DNA from: Candidatus Schneewindia gallinarum
GTDB lineage: Bacteria; Bacillota; Clostridia; Oscillospirales; Ruminococcaceae
Reading direction: 5' to 3'
Assembly (NCBI GenBank): GCA_904420175.1
Contig: CAJFUF010000029.1
Coordinates: forward strand, 62,001 to 126,000
Length of the DNA stretch: 64,000 nt
The notes below the pieces were generated by a model that saw only the letters and a list, made by a program, of their open reading frames with translations, was not told the origin of the DNA and searched no databases. A program made the position numbers and the translations under genes. Shown here in pieces: positions 59,935 through 64,000 of this stretch. Positions within the stretch are counted from its first letter, which is position 1. Each line of letters starts with the position of its first letter.

Positions 59935-59989
59935 ATTAACAAAAAATTAACGAAAACCCATTGCTAATTGGGATGGGTTAGTTTATAAT
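59935..59989 (+). promoter_or_regulatory. pckA promoter with tandem 11-bp direct repeats
   Basis: TTGCTA (59961-59966), 17 bp and TATAAT (59984-59989) form the promoter. Just upstream, ATTAACAAAAA (59935-59945) and ATTAACGAAAA (59946-59956) are tandem repeats one helical turn apart, right after the tsaD stop. They could be an activator site or an A-rich UP element. Confidence 0.75.
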
Positions 59990-60056
59990 GTATTTGTGAA
60001 AAGTTGGCTTTCATTTACTTTTGTAAAGTTCAAAATTTGAAAGGAGAACCACTATC

Positions 60057-61820
60057 ATGACAACAAACAAACATGTCCTGAGCTGGCTGGACGAGACAGT
60101 CGCCCTGTGCAAGCCCGACAAGGTCGTCTGGATTGACGGAAGCGACGCTCAGCTGCAGGCCCTGCGGGACGAGGCATGCTCCACAGGAGAGATGCATAAA
60201 CTGAACGAGGAGAAGCTGCCCGGCTGCTACCTGCATCGCACCGATCCCAGCGACGTTGCCCGTGTGGAGCAGCGCACCTTCATCTGCTCCAAGAAGGAGG
60301 AGGACGCAGGCCCCACCAACAACTGGATGGCCCCGGAAGAGGCATATGCCAAGCTGCGTCCCCTGTTTGACGGCGCCATGAAGGGCCGTACCATGTATGT
60401 CATCCCGTACTGCATGGGCCCCATCGGCTCTCCTTTTTCCAAGGTCGGCGTTGAGGTAACCGACTCTATCTACGTTGTGCTGAACATGGACATCATGACC
60501 AGAATGGGCAAGCAGGCGCTGGACCAGCTGGGCGACAGCAACGACTTTGTCCGCGGCCTGCACAGCAAGGCCACGCTGGATCCGGACGGCAAGTACATCT
60601 GCCACTTCCCGGAGGACAACACCATCTGGTCCGTCAACTCCGGTTACGGCGGCAACGTGCTGCTGGGCAAGAAGTGCTTCGCGCTGAGAATTGCTTCCTA
60701 CCAGGGCAAGAACGAGGGCTGGATGGCCGAGCACATGCTCATCCTCGGCATCGAGACCCCGGACGGCGATGTGAAGTACATCACCGCTGCATTCCCCTCC
60801 GCCTGCGGCAAGACCAACCTTGCCATGCTGGTTCCCCCGGAGATTTACAAGAAGCAGGGCTACAAGGTCTGGTGTGTCGGCGACGACATCGCCTGGCTGC
60901 GTAAGGGCCCTGACGGCAGACTGTGGGCCATCAACCCGGAGGCGGGCTTCTTCGGCGTCGCCCCCGGCACCAATGCAAAATCCAACCCCAACGCGCTTGC
61001 CTCCACCCGTCAGGGCACCATCTTCACCAACGTGGTGCTGAACCTGGACGACAACACCGTGTGGTGGGAGGGTCTCGACAAGAACCCGCCCAAGAACGCG
61101 CTTGACTGGAAGGGCAATAAGTGGGATCCCGACAGCGGCGAGAAGGGCGCACATCCCAACAGCCGCTTCACCGCACCGGCTATCAACTGCCCGTGCATCA
61201 GCCCCGAGTTTAACAACCCGCAGGGCGTGCCGGTTTCCGCCATGGTCTTTGGCGGCCGCCGTGCAAAGACTGCTCCGCTGGTCTATCAGTCCTTTGACTG
61301 GAACCACGGCGTGTTCGTCGGCTCCATCATGGCGTCTGAGACCACCGCTGCTGCGGCCGGCGCTGTCGGCGTTGTCCGCCGCGACCCCATGGCCATGCTG
61401 CCCTTCTGCGGCTACAACATGGGTGACTACTGGCAGCACTGGCTCGACATGGGCAAGGAGCTGGGCGACAAAGCCCCCAAGATTTTCAACGTCAACTGGT
61501 TCAGAACCGATGACGAGGGCCACTTCATCTGGCCCGGCTTCGGTGACAACATGCGTGTGCTGAAGTGGATCCTCGACCGCTGCGAGGGCAAGGCCGACGC
61601 GGTGGAGACCCCCATCGGCTACGTACCGAAGGCAGAGGACATCAATATCGAGGGCCTGGACGGCGTTACGGTTGACACAATCAAGGGCCTGCTGGAAGTG
61701 GACCGCGACCTGTGGAAAGAGGACGCGGAAAGCATCAGCGAGCTGTACGCAAAATTCGGCGACAAGCTGCCGAAGGAGCTTGCTGCACAGCTGGATGCCC
61801 TGAAGGCAAGACTGGGCTAA
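60057..61820 (+). CDS. pckA: Phosphoenolpyruvate carboxykinase (GTP-dependent type)
   Basis: Interconverts oxaloacetate and PEP with GTP/GDP; in fermentative gut Clostridia it may run in the carboxylating direction. The 587-residue product has the P-loop AFPSACGKTNLAML (Lys252/Thr253), GDDIAWLRKGPDG, NPEAGFFGVAPGT and the GTP-form segments FGGRRAKTAPLVYQ and FRTDDEGHFIWPGFGDN. RBS AAAGGAG. Codon choice is strongly biased, suggesting high expression from the consensus-like promoter. A terminator follows. Confidence 0.96.
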   Translation: MTTNKHVLSWLDETVALCKPDKVVWIDGSDAQLQALRDEACSTGEMHKLNEEKLPGCYLHRTDPSDVARVEQRTFICSKKEEDAGPTNNWMAPEEAYAKLRPLFDGAMKGRTMYVIPYCMGPIGSPFSKVGVEVTDSIYVVLNMDIMTRMGKQALDQLGDSNDFVRGLHSKATLDPDGKYICHFPEDNTIWSVNSGYGGNVLLGKKCFALRIASYQGKNEGWMAEHMLILGIETPDGDVKYITAAFPSACGKTNLAMLVPPEIYKKQGYKVWCVGDDIAWLRKGPDGRLWAINPEAGFFGVAPGTNAKSNPNALASTRQGTIFTNVVLNLDDNTVWWEGLDKNPPKNALDWKGNKWDPDSGEKGAHPNSRFTAPAINCPCISPEFNNPQGVPVSAMVFGGRRAKTAPLVYQSFDWNHGVFVGSIMASETTAAAAGAVGVVRRDPMAMLPFCGYNMGDYWQHWLDMGKELGDKAPKIFNVNWFRTDDEGHFIWPGFGDNMRVLKWILDRCEGKADAVETPIGYVPKAEDINIEGLDGVTVDTIKGLLEVDRDLWKEDAESISELYAKFGDKLPKELAAQLDALKARLG

Positions 61821-61839
61821 GTCCCAAAAGGGAAAACAC

Positions 61840-61873
61840 AAGGCGCACAGGAAACTGTGCGCCTTCCTGTTTT
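61840..61873 (+). terminator. Terminator of pckA
   Basis: AAGGCGCACAG (61840-61850), GAAA loop, CTGTGCGCCTT (61855-61865), then CCTGTTTT. Confidence 0.82.
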
Positions 61874-61894
61874 CAAAGGAAAGGAGGGAAAAAT

Positions 61895-62707
61895 ATGCCG
61901 GTTATTGACTTTCATGTCCACACCTTCCCGGATGCCATTGCAGAGCGGGCGGTGAAAAAGCTGGCGGACATCTCCGGAATTACACCCAGCACAGACGGCA
62001 CCGTAGGCGCCACCCTGCCTGTTTTGCGGCATGCCCGGGTGGACACCGGCGTGTCCTTAAACATTGCAACCAGCCCGAAGCAGATGCACACCATCAACGA
62101 CCATGCGGCCGTCCTGAACCGCGAGCTGGGAGGAAGGCTTGTCTCCTTCGGCTCCGTGCACCCGGATGCCCCCGATGCGGTGGAGGAACTGCGCCGGATT
62201 AAGCAGCTGGGCCTGCCGGGCATTAAGCTGCATCCGGACTATCAGGGCTTTATGGTGGATGAGGAGCGGCTGTTCCCCATCTACGAGATGTGCGGGGAGC
62301 TGGGCCTTCCCATCGTGTTCCACGCGGGCTGGGATTGCTACAGCCCTGAGCTTATTCACAACCCGCCTGCGCGCAGCGCCAGGGTGGCAAAACTGTTCCC
62401 CCGCACCCGTATGGTGCTGGCGCACCTGGGCGGCCTCAAACAGTGGGACGAGGTGGAGCGGCACCTGTGCGGGCTGGAAAACGTGTACTTTGACACGGCC
62501 ATTATTGCAAGCTACATCGACCCGGCACAGGCCGTGCGGGTGATGAGAAACCATCCGGCGGACCATGTCCTGCTGGGCAGCGACTGCCCGTGGGAGGATC
62601 CGGCAGTGTCGGTGGCATTTATCGAAAACCTGCCCGTCAGCGAACGGCGGAAGAGGCAAATCCTCGGTGAGAATGCGCAGCGGCTGCTGCGGCAGGCACT
62701 GCAATAA
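61895..62707 (+). CDS. Amidohydrolase-family metal-dependent hydrolase
   Basis: The 270-residue protein has the metal motif IDFHVHTFPD at the start, then GIKLHPDYQGF, VFHAGWD, MVLAHLGGLKQW and LLGSDCPWEDP, an arrangement of the amidohydrolase_2 / TatD-like barrel with HxH, Lys, His, His and Asp. The substrate is unknown; related enzymes act as lactonases or decarboxylases. ATG at 61895 follows AAGGAGGG. It lies 74 bp after pckA, beyond the pckA terminator. Confidence 0.85.
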   Translation: MPVIDFHVHTFPDAIAERAVKKLADISGITPSTDGTVGATLPVLRHARVDTGVSLNIATSPKQMHTINDHAAVLNRELGGRLVSFGSVHPDAPDAVEELRRIKQLGLPGIKLHPDYQGFMVDEERLFPIYEMCGELGLPIVFHAGWDCYSPELIHNPPARSARVAKLFPRTRMVLAHLGGLKQWDEVERHLCGLENVYFDTAIIASYIDPAQAVRVMRNHPADHVLLGSDCPWEDPAVSVAFIENLPVSERRKRQILGENAQRLLRQALQ

Positions 62708-62713
62708 AAGCGG

Positions 62714-62752
62714 AAAGGCACGGTGCAGAACATTCTGCACCGTGCCTTTTTT
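62714..62752. terminator. Terminator between convergent genes
   Basis: AAAGGCACGGTGCAGAA (62714-62730) pairs with TTCTGCACCGTGCCTTT (62733-62749), followed by more T on the plus strand and an A-rich stretch before it. Confidence 0.88.
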
Positions 62753-63646
62753 CTACAGATAATGCATTGCCTGGAGAATTTGTTCCAGCCGCTGTGCGTC
62801 CTCCCCGGCGCCGCAGGCGTACACCGCCGTGGTGCCGACCTGGATGGCTGCGCCGCAAAGCCCGGGCGCACGAATCGTATAAATGCGGTAGTTGTGGTTT
62901 GTCCTTGTCGTCTCCTCTTTCCCCTGCATCTGCTTGGAGCTCTCCAGCAGCATGGCAAGCCCCTGCTGGTACAGCTCTTCCGCCGCGCTTTTTGTTTTCA
63001 TGTCGAAAAACTGGAACAGAAATGTGCCGTCCCGCGCAATCAGCCCCTGATTTAAGCTGGAATGCGCCTCTTCCTCCTTTGGCACAAGGCCGTTGGAGAC
63101 CAAAATTTCCTGCACCTGCCCGGCATTTACCTGCAGTTTGGAAACGGTGGCCATTTGGTACACAAACAGCACCATGGCAGCCAACATGGCCGCAGAAAGC
63201 ACCACAAGCAGCACACCCTTTAAAAGGGCACGCCCCGGCCGTGGGACCTTTCTGCCGGTACAGAGCAGATACACAAGGTTCGCCCCTGCACAGGCGGCGC
63301 ACAGCACCCCCAGCGCCACCCCGGCGTAGCCGAGGGGCCAGTCGAGGATGGGAAGGAACAGCCCGAAAATAGAAAGGTTAAAGCCCAGCACGGCAGGGAT
63401 GGTGCACAGCAGGTACAAAAGCAGCAGCCACCCTGTTTTTTTGGAATTGGGGGAGGTGGAAACAAGCCAGTTTGTGACATACCCGTAGGGCCGCTTCCTG
63501 TGGCGCACCCCAAACCGGTAGGTGTAAACGTCCTTTTCATCCACCCCTGCAGAGCGGTAGACCAGCTCCAGCAGCCATCCGCTGCTGGAGCGGGTCAGCG
63601 GAATGAGGCACAGGAACAGAAGCAGCCTGAGCAGCGTTTCATCCAA
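62753..63646 (-). CDS. Hypothetical membrane protein
   Basis: A 297-residue protein that I do not recognise. It has a hydrophobic N-terminus, helices at about 73-95, 100-130 and 145-167, and a C-terminal soluble domain of about 130 residues rich in Gln/Glu with two late cysteines (LCGAAI, YACGAG). The start is TTG at 63646, overlapping the phosphofructokinase stop by 8 bp, which supports expression from the same transcript. A functional link to sugar-phosphate metabolism is not evident. Confidence 0.7.
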   Translation of the reverse strand: MDETLLRLLLFLCLIPLTRSSSGWLLELVYRSAGVDEKDVYTYRFGVRHRKRPYGYVTNWLVSTSPNSKKTGWLLLLYLLCTIPAVLGFNLSIFGLFLPILDWPLGYAGVALGVLCAACAGANLVYLLCTGRKVPRPGRALLKGVLLVVLSAAMLAAMVLFVYQMATVSKLQVNAGQVQEILVSNGLVPKEEEAHSSLNQGLIARDGTFLFQFFDMKTKSAAEELYQQGLAMLLESSKQMQGKEETTRTNHNYRIYTIRAPGLCGAAIQVGTTAVYACGAGEDAQRLEQILQAMHYL

Positions 63647-64000
63647 GGTTTGCGGCCCCTTCCCCCATCAGCTGCAGCACCTCCGCCCCGGAGGCCAGCC
63701 AATCGGAAAAGGCGGTGGCACTGCCGGCGGCAAGCCCCATGCGGAAGGCGCGGGAAATGCTGTCAATATGGTCGGGGGCCCGGCCTTTGTCCCCACGGCC
63801 TTCGGCGGCAGGCTGTTCACCGGCAAGCAGGCCCGCAAGGAAGCCCGCCACCATGGAGTCCCCAGCGCCCACGGCGCCCTTCACCTCGCCCTTTGGGGCC
63901 GGGGCGGTGTGCACCCGCCCCAGGCTGTCAAGCAGCAGCGCCCCCTCCCCGCCAAGGGACACAAGCACGTTTTCCGCACCCTGCCGCTGAAGGGCCTGCG
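63639..64000 (-). CDS. 1-phosphofructokinase-type PfkB kinase, C-terminal part (5' end outside window)
   Basis: The frame is open to the window edge, so only about 120 C-terminal residues are seen. ENVLVSLGGEGALLL and VKGAVGAGDSMVAGFLAGLL, with the catalytic Asp in GAGDSMVAGF, are typical of FruK/LacC-like PfkB kinases. Fructose-1-phosphate is the usual substrate when the gene is in a fru operon, but tagatose-6-phosphate kinases look alike; the missing part would decide. Confidence 0.85.
   Translation of the reverse strand, partial: QALQRQGAENVLVSLGGEGALLLDSLGRVHTAPAPKGEVKGAVGAGDSMVAGFLAGLLAGEQPAAEGRGDKGRAPDHIDSISRAFRMGLAAGSATAFSDWLASGAEVLQLMGEGAANLG

Noticed and set aside
60030-61841. 603-codon open frame antisense to pckA
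   Set aside because: PckA is unambiguous on the plus strand; the antisense frame is open because stop codons are rare opposite biased codons.
1-64000. CRISPR arrays, insertion sequences, prophage or integrase genes
   Set aside because: No repeat-spacer pattern, transposase motif or phage structural gene was seen on either strand.

Overview
The window reads as chromosome of a high-GC, anaerobic, fermentative Firmicute, most likely in the class Clostridia (Oscillospirales-like). The evidence is strong AGGAGG ribosome binding sites with ATG, GTG and TTG starts, near-consensus TTGACA/TATAAT promoters with 17-bp spacers, a T-box and a tetrahydrofolate riboswitch, a bifurcating [FeFe] hydrogenase, NfnAB, three iron alcohol dehydrogenases and GTP-dependent PEP carboxykinase. 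The placement is inferred from gene content only. I saw no transposase, phage block, rRNA or CRISPR array. Genes are densely packed on both strands.

1-8 kb: tail of a U32 peptidase gene, dut, maf, then the rod-shape cluster mreB-mreC-mreD-mrdA, an orphan MinD-like ATPase and mgsA. 8-13 kb: a T-box leader, hisS-aspS and a DUF3048 lipoprotein gene, ending in a hairpin that contains the start of an orphan ABC ATPase gene. 13-20 kb: a G5/3D cell-wall protein, a zinc-ribbon membrane protein, rplM-rpsI, a TtcA-like enzyme, a small ORF, a Nudix gene, tRNA-Arg(ACG) and a LysR regulator. 20-26 kb: iron ADH, Nudix, nfnAB, a second iron ADH, and folT under a THF riboswitch. 26-29 kb: a GyrI-like protein, an SPL-type radical SAM protein and a WYL regulator, with a palindromic operator candidate.

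29-33.5 kb: an operon rpe-rnfD-rnfE-rnfA plus a membrane-anchored glycoside-hydrolase-like gene. This Rnf-like set lacks rnfB, rnfC and rnfG, and three of the four cysteines expected to hold the intramembrane iron centre are replaced. It is my main candidate for an undescribed system.

33.5-39 kb: ferredoxin-fused aldo/keto reductase, a butanol-dehydrogenase-type ADH with a Rex-like site, and a tandem pair of MFS transporters. 39-47.5 kb: two divergent hydrogenase operons. The left one encodes a PHP protein, two DRTGG proteins, a sensory-type hydrogenase and an ATPase-fold protein. The right one encodes HydC, a histidine-kinase-like ATPase, a ferredoxin, HydB and HydA, behind a Rex-like operator. 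47.5-54.5 kb: polysaccharide deacetylase, a GldA/F/G-like ABC system with a DUF4340 protein, and a tRNA-dihydrouridine synthase. 54.5-64 kb: GH25-LysM lysozyme, polA-rimI-tsaD, pckA, an amidohydrolase, an unknown membrane protein and the 3' part of a 1-phosphofructokinase gene.

Together the metabolic genes describe redox balancing: HydABC and NfnAB couple NADH, NADPH and ferredoxin, the ADHs consume reducing power, and Rex-like sites sit before two of these units. All calls come from reading the sequence; no database search was run.
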